64,000 nt of DNA from the NCBI GenBank assembly GCA_035380245.1, contig DAOSXA010000002.1:992001-1056000 (forward strand), read 5' to 3'. The notes beneath the pieces were generated by a model that saw only the letters and a list, made by a program, of their open reading frames with translations, searched no databases and was not told the origin of the DNA. This stretch comes from Candidatus Zixiibacteriota bacterium. GTDB lineage: Bacteria > Zixibacteria > MSB-5A5 > GN15 > FEB-12. Position numbers and translations under genes: made by a program. The stretch's first letter is position 1, and each line of letters starts with the position of its first letter. Positions 8,226 through 15,439 of the stretch are shown here, in pieces.

Positions 8226-8361
8226 GACGTTTCTTCACCCTTTTTCGATTATTTTTTGTAGCGATTCCGGCAAAAAGTTCGGAAACCAAATCGACCTTGC
8301 CAAAGTTAGTATCTGATAGTAAGTTCCATAACTGCTACGGCAGCCAACAAGGAGTAGTAAA

Positions 8362-9762
8362 ATCGATAAATATAACATTGTGATCATCGGTGGCGGCCCC
8401 GGCGGCTATACAGCCGGCATTCGGGCAGCCATGAAGGGCGCCTCCGTGGCGGTGGTGGAAGTCGATAAATTAGGCGGCGTATGTCTGAACCGCGGGTGTA
8501 TCCCCTCCAAAGCTCTTATTGCCTCAGCTCTTCAATATGAGAAAGCCCGGGATGCTGAATCATTCGGAATTGAGATAGACGGACCTGTCCGTTACAACTG
8601 GCAGGCGATGCTGGCTCGTAAGGACAAAATAGTCAATACCATGGTGGGCGGAATCGGGCAATTATTCAAATCCCACGGCGTCAGCCACTACAATGGATAC
8701 GGCCGAATCCTTGACGATAAGACCGTACTTGTTACCGACGAAAAGGGAAACGAAACTAAAATTGGCGCTGAGAACATCGTTATCGCCACCGGCTCACGGG
8801 CCATGAACATCCCGATTTTCCCGGTGGACGGTCACCGCATTCTGACCTCCGACCACATGTTACAGGCTGAACAGCTGCCGAAATCGCTCCTTATCGTCGG
8901 TGCCGGTGTGATCGGGTGCGAATGGGCTTTTATGCTTTCGATGCTGGATGTCGAAGTATCCATGGTGGAAATGCTCGATCATGCCCTGCCGCTCGAAGAT
9001 GAGGGCACTTCCATCCTGATCGAGCGCGAGTTGAAAAAACGTAAGATCAAGCTGTTTACCAAAACACGCGTGGATAAAATCGAGCCCGGTCCCGAAGGAA
9101 TCCAGGCGGCTCTCTCCAATGGTGAGATATTGTCCGCCAATCAGGTTCTCATGGCAGTGGGACGAGCTTTTAACACCGAGGATTTGGGTCTCGAAGAGGT
9201 CGGGATCGAACAGAACAAAAACGGCTCGATTAAAACCGGTCCCGATATGCGCACTAATAAGAAGAACATTTTCGCCATTGGCGATGTCCGTGGTGAAATT
9301 ATGCTGGCCTATACCGCTACTCATGACGGAGCCGTGGCTGTCGATAACGCGCTCGGGGGAACAGCCCGGAAGGATTACCTCGGTGTTCCCTCAGTCATTT
9401 TTACCCATCCCGAGGTAGGATCGGTGGGCTTGACCGAGAAACAGGCCGCCGAGAAGTATGACCCGGCAATCGGTAAATTCCCGCTAAGGGCGTTAGGTAA
9501 AGCTCACGCCGAGAATGAGATTGCGGGTGAAGTGAAGCTGATCGCCGACAAGAAAACCGATAAGCTGTTGGGCGCACACATTGTCGGTTCTCACGCAACG
9601 GAAATCATTCATGTTGCGGCGCTGGCTATCAGGCAAAGCCTTACAGCCCGCCAATTAGGCGAGTTGACATTTGGCCATCCGGTCATAGCCGAGTCTATAA
9701 TGGAGGCGGCGCACGATCTGCACTCAGAATCAGTGCACCTGGCAGCCAAGCGCAAAAAATAG
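8362..9762 (+). CDS. lpdA: Dihydrolipoyl dehydrogenase, apparent AUC start codon
   Basis: Flavoprotein that reoxidises dihydrolipoamide with NAD+ in 2-oxoacid dehydrogenase or glycine-cleavage complexes. From the proposed start the protein has 466 aa. It shows the FAD Rossmann motif IIGGGPGGYTAG, redox disulfide Cys41/Cys46 (GGVCLNRGCIPSK), the NAD motif VGAGVIGCEWA, the FAD contact AIGDV, and the active-site His in FGHPVIAES (most family members have HAHPTLSE). The frame has a stop at 8329 and no ATG, GTG or TTG before the GTG at 8380, which would remove the start of the first beta strand. An ATC at 8362 has AAGGAG at ideal spacing and gives the usual N-terminus (xDKYNIVIIGGG). No E1/E2 genes are adjacent. 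Identity is firm; the start codon is unusual. Confidence 0.93.
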   Translation: MDKYNIVIIGGGPGGYTAGIRAAMKGASVAVVEVDKLGGVCLNRGCIPSKALIASALQYEKARDAESFGIEIDGPVRYNWQAMLARKDKIVNTMVGGIGQLFKSHGVSHYNGYGRILDDKTVLVTDEKGNETKIGAENIVIATGSRAMNIPIFPVDGHRILTSDHMLQAEQLPKSLLIVGAGVIGCEWAFMLSMLDVEVSMVEMLDHALPLEDEGTSILIERELKKRKIKLFTKTRVDKIEPGPEGIQAALSNGEILSANQVLMAVGRAFNTEDLGLEEVGIEQNKNGSIKTGPDMRTNKKNIFAIGDVRGEIMLAYTATHDGAVAVDNALGGTARKDYLGVPSVIFTHPEVGSVGLTEKQAAEKYDPAIGKFPLRALGKAHAENEIAGEVKLIADKKTDKLLGAHIVGSHATEIIHVAALAIRQSLTARQLGELTFGHPVIAESIMEAAHDLHSESVHLAAKRKK

Positions 9763-9855
9763 ACGCAGGATGTGCGTATAGTCTGCGTATCAGTCAATCC
9801 GGCGCAGATACGGCGCATCACCTGCGAAATGTTATGTCGTTGCGACACAATGCCG

Positions 9856-9888
9856 ACTCCGGATAACTAGTTATTCGGAGTTCTTTTA
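9856..9888 (+). terminator. Rho-independent terminator of lpdA
   Basis: Inverted arms ACTCCG (9856-9861) and CGGAGT (9876-9881), with inner ATAAC/GTTAT pairing, followed by TCTTTT. It lies 94 bp after the lpdA stop. Confidence 0.75.
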
Positions 9889-9917
9889 TCAATCGCAGAT
9901 TCTGCGGACCATTGATA
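9887..9917. promoter_or_regulatory. Nested palindrome, candidate activator site
   Basis: Outer arms TATCAAT (9887-9893) and ATTGATA (9911-9917) enclose a perfect 13-bp palindrome CGCAGATTCTGCG (9894-9906). Its centre is about 105 bp upstream of the sigma-54-like promoter at 10004, a common distance for enhancer-binding proteins. It could instead be a simple hairpin just after the lpdA terminator. Confidence 0.35.
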
Positions 9918-10003
9918 TAACAATCTCGGACCCCCGCCAAAGATATGCCTGTAACATGCAATGTAGCAGTAACTTATATTTTCAAATCAGGCGCTGTTCA
10001 ATT

Positions 10004-10020
10004 TTGGCACAGCGTTTGTT
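10004..10020 (+). promoter_or_regulatory. Sigma-54-type promoter (-24/-12)
   Basis: TTGGCACAGCGTTTGTT fits the sigma-54 pattern TGGCAC-N5-TTGC with the exact GG-to-G distance of 12 (10006 to 10018). The only departure is T for C at the -12 dinucleotide. The same departure occurs in the hydrogenase promoter at 29784-29802. The predicted start is near 10031. No coding region follows on this strand before the convergent dehydratase. Confidence 0.55.
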
Positions 10021-10030
10021 ACATATACGT

Positions 10031-10126
10031 TCGAAGTTAGTTACTCTTGACATAGTATGGCGGTGAAGGGTATCTATGAGGTGGGGTGAAGGAGTCTTTC
10101 AGGATTGAGAGACTCCTTCCTTGTTT
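10031..10126 (+). ncRNA. Candidate sigma-54-driven small RNA of about 95 nt
   Basis: A predicted transcript runs from the sigma-54-type promoter to a strong hairpin at 10088-10119 with a T-rich tail (to 10126). There is no credible open reading frame, and the middle is purine-rich (GGTGAAGGG, GGTGGGGTGAAGGAG). The arrangement resembles other sigma-54-dependent sRNAs such as Qrr and CrcZ in logic only. No sequence homology is claimed. It is called from promoter plus terminator spacing alone. Confidence 0.35.
10088..10126 (+). terminator. Strong intrinsic terminator hairpin
   Basis: Arms at 10088-10100 and 10107-10119 form a 13-bp stem with one G-U pair and a 6-nt loop, followed by CTTGTTTG. 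It ends the putative small RNA. It may also help terminate the convergent dehydratase gene, whose stop is at 10179, although the minus-strand tail is not U-rich. Confidence 0.65.
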
Positions 10127-10178
10127 GTATCCTATTTCCGATCTCGGCTGGCTGACTTCCTCGATGTTCTGTGAGGAG

Positions 10179-11120
10179 CTAGTTCCAGGGGAGATCGGTC
10201 AAATCGACATTGCCGCCGGTGATTATGATACCAACTCGCTTGCCGGCCAGCACATCGGGATGCTCCATCAGGCAGGCTAACGGAACGGCGCTGGAAGGCT
10301 CAATGATCATTTTCATCCGCTCCCAGACGAGCTTCATAGCTGCAATTATCGCCTCCTCCGAAGCGGTCAGAATGTCCGTAACATTGGCCTTGATAACCTC
10401 GAAAGTTATATCGCCCAGTGACGTCAACAGGCCGTCGCAGACGGTTACCGGATCCTTCGACTCAACCCACTTTCCGCTGCGGAATGAGCGCTGGGCGTCA
10501 TCGGCGTTTTTCGGTTCAACTCCGTAAACCTTGGTATCCGGCGAAATGCCCCGGACCGCGAGAGACGTTCCGGAAAGCAGCCCCCCACCGCCAATAGGAG
10601 CCATTACGGCATCCAGCTCGGGCGCCTGGATCATAAGTTCGAGACAGGCGGTCGCCTGACCGGCGATAATTTTCCAATCGTTGTATGGGTGGATAACCAC
10701 GGCACCGGTTTTCTCTACCACCTGTTCGAGTGTTTCCTGGCGCGATTTGAGAGTCGGCTCGCACAGGGCAATTTGTCCCCCATAACCCCGAACAGCATCA
10801 ATTTTCACCCTCCTGGCCGTTCGCGGCATGACAATGTGAGCGGTAATACCACGATATCGTGCGGCCAGGGCAACGGCCTGGGCATGATTGCCGGAGGAAT
10901 GAGTCGCCACTCCCCGAGCGGCTTCTTCATCGGTAAGTGAGAATACGGCGTTGGTTGCGCCGCGAAATTTGAAAGCCCCCACCTTCTGCAAGTTTTCACA
11001 CTTGAAGAAAAGCTCGGCCCCGACCATTTCGTTGATCGATTCAGAGGTCAGCACCGGTGTAATGTGGGCATAAGGGCGGATTCGATCAGCCGCCGCTTTG
11101 ATATCCTGCAGATTAATCAT
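10179..11120 (-). CDS. PLP-dependent threonine/serine dehydratase family protein
   Basis: Probably deaminates L-threonine or L-serine to the 2-oxoacid in the cytoplasm; serine racemase is the main alternative in the same family. The 313-aa protein has the PLP lysine Lys51 in AFKFRGA, the substrate loop SSGNHAQAVA near residue 75, the phosphate-binding GGGGLLSG near residue 178, and a C-terminal ITGGNVD. It lacks the C-terminal ACT-like domain of biosynthetic IlvA, so it belongs with the short catabolic (TdcB-like) or racemase group. I chose the ATG at 11120. A TTG at 11153 would add 11 unconserved residues. It is a single gene. Confidence 0.85.
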   Translation of the reverse strand: MINLQDIKAAADRIRPYAHITPVLTSESINEMVGAELFFKCENLQKVGAFKFRGATNAVFSLTDEEAARGVATHSSGNHAQAVALAARYRGITAHIVMPRTARRVKIDAVRGYGGQIALCEPTLKSRQETLEQVVEKTGAVVIHPYNDWKIIAGQATACLELMIQAPELDAVMAPIGGGGLLSGTSLAVRGISPDTKVYGVEPKNADDAQRSFRSGKWVESKDPVTVCDGLLTSLGDITFEVIKANVTDILTASEEAIIAAMKLVWERMKMIIEPSSAVPLACLMEHPDVLAGKRVGIIITGGNVDLTDLPWN

Positions 11121-11224
11121 GTTCCAATATACCGGCAGGAAGAAATCGATCAAGGACAGAAAGATATTGATTGTTCGAATAAAAGGCGGGATATAGAGTA
11201 TGACAATCCAAAGGAGTTGATAAT

Positions 11225-11647
11225 ATGTCCAGTGGTGGTAGTGGTGGAGCCGCAGCCGGGGCGGCCGTTGCAGCAGCAGCCGCGGCCAGGAAAAAGCGAG
11301 CCATGCAAGAAGAGGAGGAACGCTTGACCAGCTACAATAAAGAAGACCTGGAGGGCTGGGAGTTCAAGATCGTACGGGCCAACACCCGTAAATTTCGCAC
11401 CGCTGAGGCGGTAAAGCAGCTCTGTGACGAGGAAGCCAAAGCCGGTTGGGAGTTGATCGAGAAATTCGATGATTCCCGGATTCGCTTCAAACGACCGGTT
11501 TCACGCCGCAGCCAGGACAGTCATTCCGAGATCGATCCGTATCGAACTCTGGTTGGATTATCGGAAGGCACCATGGTGATAGTGATTCTGGGGATCATCG
11601 TTGCCGTCGGGGCCGTAGCGTTATTCATATCGTTGGCATACAAATAG
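11225..11647 (+). CDS. Tail-anchored protein with DUF4177-like domain
   Basis: 140 aa, not assigned to a named function. It has a very Gly/Ala-rich N-terminus (residues 1-21) and a charged stretch (RKKRAMQEEEE). A soluble segment (about 44-90: GWEFKIVRANTRKF... AGWELIEKFDDSRIRFKR) resembles the W-x-(Y/F)K-V ... G-W-E-L pattern of DUF4177. A single C-terminal transmembrane helix follows (VIVILGIIVAVGAVALFISLAY). A well-placed AAAGGAG precedes the ATG. It lies 60 bp before the DUF116 gene on the same strand. The topology suggests a cytoplasmic domain anchored at the inner membrane. Confidence 0.75.
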   Translation: MSSGGSGGAAAGAAVAAAAAARKKRAMQEEEERLTSYNKEDLEGWEFKIVRANTRKFRTAEAVKQLCDEEAKAGWELIEKFDDSRIRFKRPVSRRSQDSHSEIDPYRTLVGLSEGTMVIVILGIIVAVGAVALFISLAYK

Positions 11648-11671
11648 CTTAAAAAGAATCATATTGGTCTG

Positions 11672-11700
11672 TTGTGACCGGCAGGTTGCATACGTATATT
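11672..11700 (+). promoter_or_regulatory. sigma-70-like promoter of the DUF116 gene, possibly leaderless
   Basis: TTGTGA at 11672-11677, a 17-bp spacer, and TATATT at 11695-11700. Transcription would start at about 11707, exactly at the ATG, with no Shine-Dalgarno sequence. This repeats the arrangement of mazG and of the kinase at 58037. Confidence 0.4.
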
Positions 11701-11706
11701 TAATGT

Positions 11707-12501
11707 ATGGCTGAGGCCTCGAACACAACCCGTAAGCCGGATCGCAAACTGGGCGATGAATGGCAGAATTGGGACGGTCGCAACGAATCGACCGACACGC
11801 GCAAGAGGGTATTTCTGGGCGTGGCGGCGTTGTCGATCGTACTCCTGATTCTCGGCGCCGGACTGTTCCTCTGGCTAATCGAACCGCGCCTTGAGAGTCT
11901 CGGACACCCCTGGCCGGTGACAGTGACATGGATTTATCGAATAATATCGGCGGCACTGTTGTTATGGCTGGTTATACTGACCTGGGCCGTGGCAACCAAC
12001 CGGCCCGCCCCGCGCGCTATTTTACTGCCCGGGCTGATCAATCGCCTGCTGGGAATGGTTGCGAAGATCGGCGGCATCATTGGGATATCGACCGATCGCC
12101 TGACCAATTCCTTTCTCAAAGTCCACAACCTGTTGATCGGAACATCGCCCAAAACCGTATCGGCCGAGTATTTGTTGGTTCTTGCCCCGCGTTGTCTGAC
12201 TCGCGAGAACAACGCCACATTGAGACAACTTCGGGACAGCTATGGATTTCACATGGCGGTGGTGGGCGGGGGCACCGAAGCCCGACAAAAAATTCACGAG
12301 GTGCGACCTCGGATGATCATCGCCATGGCTTGTGAGCGGGACCTTCTTTCGGGATTCAAGGAAGTGAATCCGAGCATCCCGGTCATCGGCTTCCCGAACA
12401 AACGTCCCGAGGGTCCCTGCAAGAACACCTGCGTCGACATGAGTCAGATCGAACAGACGGTGAGACGTTGCTTGGGACTGGGTCCGGGGTCGGTGTCTTG
12501 A
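11707..12501 (+). CDS. DUF116 family membrane protein
   Basis: 264 aa of unknown function. Two transmembrane helices (about residues 37-62 and 72-98) precede a cytoplasmic DUF116 domain. Its hallmarks are LAPRCLTRENN, MAVVGGGTEARQKIHEVRPRMIIAMACERDLLSG and NKRPEGPCKNTCVD. The conserved cysteines in PRCL, ACERD and GPCKNTC look like metal or Fe-S ligands; that is inference. The gene stands between the tail-anchored protein and a tRNA. Confidence 0.85.
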   Translation: MAEASNTTRKPDRKLGDEWQNWDGRNESTDTRKRVFLGVAALSIVLLILGAGLFLWLIEPRLESLGHPWPVTVTWIYRIISAALLLWLVILTWAVATNRPAPRAILLPGLINRLLGMVAKIGGIIGISTDRLTNSFLKVHNLLIGTSPKTVSAEYLLVLAPRCLTRENNATLRQLRDSYGFHMAVVGGGTEARQKIHEVRPRMIIAMACERDLLSGFKEVNPSIPVIGFPNKRPEGPCKNTCVDMSQIEQTVRRCLGLGPGSVS

Positions 12502-12507
12502 ATTCTG

Positions 12508-12535
12508 TTGACAACTGCCGATTAATTATTAGATT
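12508..12535 (+). promoter_or_regulatory. sigma-70-type promoter of the tRNA gene
   Basis: TTGACA at 12508-12513, a 16-bp spacer, and TAGATT at 12530-12535. The predicted start near 12542 leaves a leader of about 9 nt before the mature tRNA 5' end. Confidence 0.65.
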
Positions 12536-12550
12536 GTCGCGTCTGTGAAT

Positions 12551-12624
12551 GGCGGAGTAGCTCAGTTGGTTAGAGCAGCGGAATCATAATCCGCGTGTCC
12601 GGGGTTCAAGTCCCTGCTCCGCTA
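12551..12624 (+). tRNA. tRNA with anticodon CAU (Met elongator or Ile2)
   Basis: A full cloverleaf can be drawn: acceptor GGCGGAG/CTCCGCT, D arm GCTC/GAGC, anticodon stem GCGGA/TCCGC with loop ATCATAA, 5-nt variable loop, T arm CGGGG/CCCTG with TTCAAGT, and discriminator A73. The CAU anticodon fits elongator Met or, after lysidine modification, Ile(AUA). It is not the initiator by the usual three G-C anticodon-stem rule. CCA is not encoded. The first acceptor pair is G1-U72, which is unusual. A T-run at 12625-12630 follows directly. Confidence 0.95.
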
Positions 12625-12820
12625 TTTTTTCATGGCTGAGAATCAGCAATCTCTCCCACCGGACCGCATTCTTCGAGCACCCGACGCCTCCCGTAATCCT
12701 CCACGATGACGATTCGAATCAACGTCTGCGAATTGAGATGTTCGCGGGCATGGACCGGTAGATCATCTCTATTTGAGAATTTCTTTCGATAGCCTCCCCT
12801 GCTCATCGCATGATATACAC

Positions 12821-12861
12821 AAAAAGACCGCCGGGGCTATCACTTCCATGACAACCCCGGC
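12821..12861 (-). terminator. Rho-independent terminator of the hydrogenase operon
   Basis: On the minus strand, arms GCCGGGG (12861-12855) and CCCCGGC (12836-12830) are followed by GGTCTTTTTG (T-run at 12825-12821). It lies about 35 bp after the last gene of the 17-kb operon. The rest of the 12625-12895 gap shows nothing else I can interpret. Confidence 0.8.
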
Positions 12862-12895
12862 TGGTACACGCAGAATAGGAAAAACAGTGGTTCGT

Positions 12896-13384
12896 CTATT
12901 TCTCTTCGTCGTCCATCTTTTTCAATTCACGAAGAATAGCAAGAGCGCTTGAGCCGGTTGCCAACTGCGAAATGCGTTGGATACGCTCTTCATCATCTTT
13001 GAACTTCCGTTCGAGACGAACCTGATAGGCAGTACGGAGGGTGTCCAGGAGCTTTTCCAGTTCATACGGCTTGGGCAGGTACCCGAACGCACCGAGCTTG
13101 GTACAGTCGATGGCTGAATCAACCGAACCGTGACCGGTCAAAATGATCACCTCGAGGTACTTGTGCTCCTTCTTCAGGATTTCCAGCACCTGTTTGCCGT
13201 CCATCCCTGGCATTTTAAGATCCAGCAGGGCCAGATCGAACTTCTCCCGGCGGGCCAGTTCAATCGCATCGGCGCCGCGACTGGCGGTGCGAACGATGAA
13301 ATCCCGCATCTGGAGCCGTTTGGCGATCGACTCGAGGAACTCCTCTTCGTCGTCGACAATCAGCAGCTTGATTTGGTCTGACAT
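12896..13384 (-). CDS. Single-domain response regulator with C-terminal tail
   Basis: 162 aa. The receiver domain (residues 1-120) has the acidic pair in LLIVDDEEEF, the phospho-acceptor Asp in LALLDLKMPGMDG, the switch Thr in IILTGHGS, and Lys in YLPKPYE. A charged helical tail of about 40 residues follows with no DNA-binding domain, so it should act by protein-protein contact. Its receiver closely resembles the one fused to the transporter upstream (same LLDLKMPG and LTGxGS strings), which suggests duplication. AAGGAG is well spaced before the ATG. It is the last gene of the operon, 18 bp after the transporter, and probably a phosphate sink or partner for the nearby kinases. Confidence 0.9.
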   Translation of the reverse strand: MSDQIKLLIVDDEEEFLESIAKRLQMRDFIVRTASRGADAIELARREKFDLALLDLKMPGMDGKQVLEILKKEHKYLEVIILTGHGSVDSAIDCTKLGAFGYLPKPYELEKLLDTLRTAYQVRLERKFKDDEERIQRISQLATGSSALAILRELKKMDDEEK

Positions 13385-13402
13385 GGGTTGCTCCTTTTTT
13401 TA

Positions 13403-15436
13403 TCAGAAACCTATTATTCGCCAATACCCGAAAATGGTCCACCCCCATAGAACCACGAAAGACAACAACAGCACAACCGAGCCGTGTCTGAGAAAATCAG
13501 AGAGGGTGACCAGTTGCTCACCGGTAACCGGATCCTTGGCCATAGCATAAGCAATGGCATTGGACGGGGTTCCAATGATGAGCATGTGCGCAAACGACGA
13601 GGCAAAAGCGGTAGCAAAGCCGACCATCCAGGGATGTGTCCCGCTTATGGTCGCCATCGGCACGGTAATCGGCCCGATAGCCGAAACCGTAGCACCGTCA
13701 CTCATGAAATTGGTGGTAATGCCGGTAAACATGCTAGCCGCCATGGCCAGCCCTGAGCCATGTTGCAGGAAATCCGGCATGATGCTTAAAAAACTATCAG
13801 CCAGATATAGCGCAGCGCCGGTGTCGGCCAGTCCCTTGCCGAGAGCGCTGGCGCTGGCATAGAGGGCCACCACCTCCCAGTGAATCGAGGTAATATCGCG
13901 CCACTTGAGAATGCGCAGCATATTAAGCAACACCAGACCGAGAATGATCGGACCTCCCATCCCGAATGTATCACTGGCGGAAACCCAGAGGACCACCACC
14001 AGGAGCAACACCGCCGCCGTGATATATTCGTTGCGATTCATTGGCCCGATTTGCTCAGCCGCTTTTCTTACTATATCCGATACATTCAGCTCCTTTACCT
14101 GGAGCTTACGTCTGAAAGTGAAATAAAAGTAACCTGCAATAACCAGAGTCATAATCGGTACAAACGGCATTCCGTATTGAACCCATTCACCGAACGTCGG
14201 GGCGAGATTGTAGTCCTGAAGAATCCCCATCATGATGGCATTGCGTCCCCCGGCCGCAGGTGAACCGGGACCACCGGAGTTGGCGGTATAACATAATGTC
14301 AGGGCGAACATCACCGCCAGGGCGCGGTCCTTCTTTATCCCGGCGGCTCGTATCGAAGTCACATAGACCATCATGAAAAGCGGCATAATAAAAGCCACCA
14401 GGGCATGTTCCGAAACAATGGAACAGCTAATCGCCAGCATGGGCAAGAACAGGAACAACAACCTCGGCAATGTTTTAGCCGGTCCCAGCAGCAGCAGACC
14501 GATACGCCGGTCCAGACCGGTTTTGGAAATAGCAACCGAGATCGCTAAGACCCCGAATATGAACAAAACGGCATCCTTGGCATAAGCCTGCGCGATGTTG
14601 TCCGGTCGCAGGATACCGAAGAAATACATTACAACACCCACCAGCAGCGCTGTAATTCCAACGGGAATAGCTCCGGATGCCCAGAATAAAGCTGCCACTA
14701 CCAAAGTGGCCAGCATCACTCGGGCTTTGAACGAGACTTGTTCGGGTGACTCGTTGACCTTGACACTGTTGCCGCTTTCGTCCGTCTTAACGGTGTACAT
14801 CTTGTTCTTGTGACTGTAATAATCGGCGATATTCTCTCCCTCACTCATCTGGCGATAGGCGGAATAGCCCATATTCAGATCAGTGGTTTGTCCTGTCTTG
14901 GGAGTTGACAGAATATCCAAAAGACGTTGCGGCGCCGGAGCAAAAATGAAAACGAGGAAGATTAAAAAGCCCAGCAAGATGATGCCTGGCCGGGAATTAT
15001 GCGAACCTTTGAGCCAACCCCAAACCGAGCGGTTGGGAACGTGCGGGATTTCGTGGCGAGCCATGAGGTGCGGGCGATCTTCGCGGGCCTCCTCAATAGT
15101 CTTGATCAGTTGATCCAATTCGCACGGTTTCTCCAGATAAGAGAAAGCTTCGAGGCGACCGGTTTCCATGGCGGAAGCCATGGATCCCTGACCGGTCAAC
15201 ATAATCACCTGAACGGCGGGCCGGTATTTTTTGATCTCGGCTAAAGTGCGTTCACCGCTGATACCGGGCATCTTCAGATCGAGTAAAACCACATCGATAT
15301 CGTTGTCGGCTCGGACCAGCTTGATGGCATAGTCACCGTTGCCCGCTTCGACTGTCTCGTAATTACGAAGATTCAGACGACGCGCCAGATCAGCACGAAA
15401 CTGATGCTCATCGTCTACAAGAAGGATCTTTGACAT
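13403..15436 (-). CDS. Receiver domain fused to SLC13/DASS anion transporter
   Basis: 677 aa with an unusual architecture. Residues 1-120 are a complete receiver domain with the acidic pair Asp8/Asp9, phospho-acceptor Asp53, switch Thr81 and Lys103. After a 30-residue linker, residues 152-677 form a DASS/SLC13-type membrane transporter of about 11-13 helices. An extracytoplasmic loop of about 68 residues separates the first two helices (about 168-235). The paired hairpin-loop signatures are recognisable: TANSGGPGSPAAGGRNAI and FAHMLIIGTPSNAIAYA. The SNT positions of the family appear as Ser342-Glu-His and Ser579-Asp-Gly, so ion or substrate specificity may differ from known di/tricarboxylate or sulfate carriers. 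It starts 3 bp after the CBS gene stop, so the two are probably translationally coupled. A phosphorylation-controlled transporter fed by the upstream histidine kinase is the inferred role. Confidence 0.9.
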   Translation of the reverse strand: MSKILLVDDEHQFRADLARRLNLRNYETVEAGNGDYAIKLVRADNDIDVVLLDLKMPGISGERTLAEIKKYRPAVQVIMLTGQGSMASAMETGRLEAFSYLEKPCELDQLIKTIEEAREDRPHLMARHEIPHVPNRSVWGWLKGSHNSRPGIILLGFLIFLVFIFAPAPQRLLDILSTPKTGQTTDLNMGYSAYRQMSEGENIADYYSHKNKMYTVKTDESGNSVKVNESPEQVSFKARVMLATLVVAALFWASGAIPVGITALLVGVVMYFFGILRPDNIAQAYAKDAVLFIFGVLAISVAISKTGLDRRIGLLLLGPAKTLPRLLFLFLPMLAISCSIVSEHALVAFIMPLFMMVYVTSIRAAGIKKDRALAVMFALTLCYTANSGGPGSPAAGGRNAIMMGILQDYNLAPTFGEWVQYGMPFVPIMTLVIAGYFYFTFRRKLQVKELNVSDIVRKAAEQIGPMNRNEYITAAVLLLVVVLWVSASDTFGMGGPIILGLVLLNMLRILKWRDITSIHWEVVALYASASALGKGLADTGAALYLADSFLSIMPDFLQHGSGLAMAASMFTGITTNFMSDGATVSAIGPITVPMATISGTHPWMVGFATAFASSFAHMLIIGTPSNAIAYAMAKDPVTGEQLVTLSDFLRHGSVVLLLSFVVLWGWTIFGYWRIIGF

Positions 15437-15439
15437 TCG

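Noticed and set aside
8191..8350. Sigma-54-like GG/GC pairs near the lpdA and regulator promoters
   Set aside because: TTGGCA-like strings occur (around 8295-8300 on the minus strand), but the -24 to -12 spacing is off by two bases.
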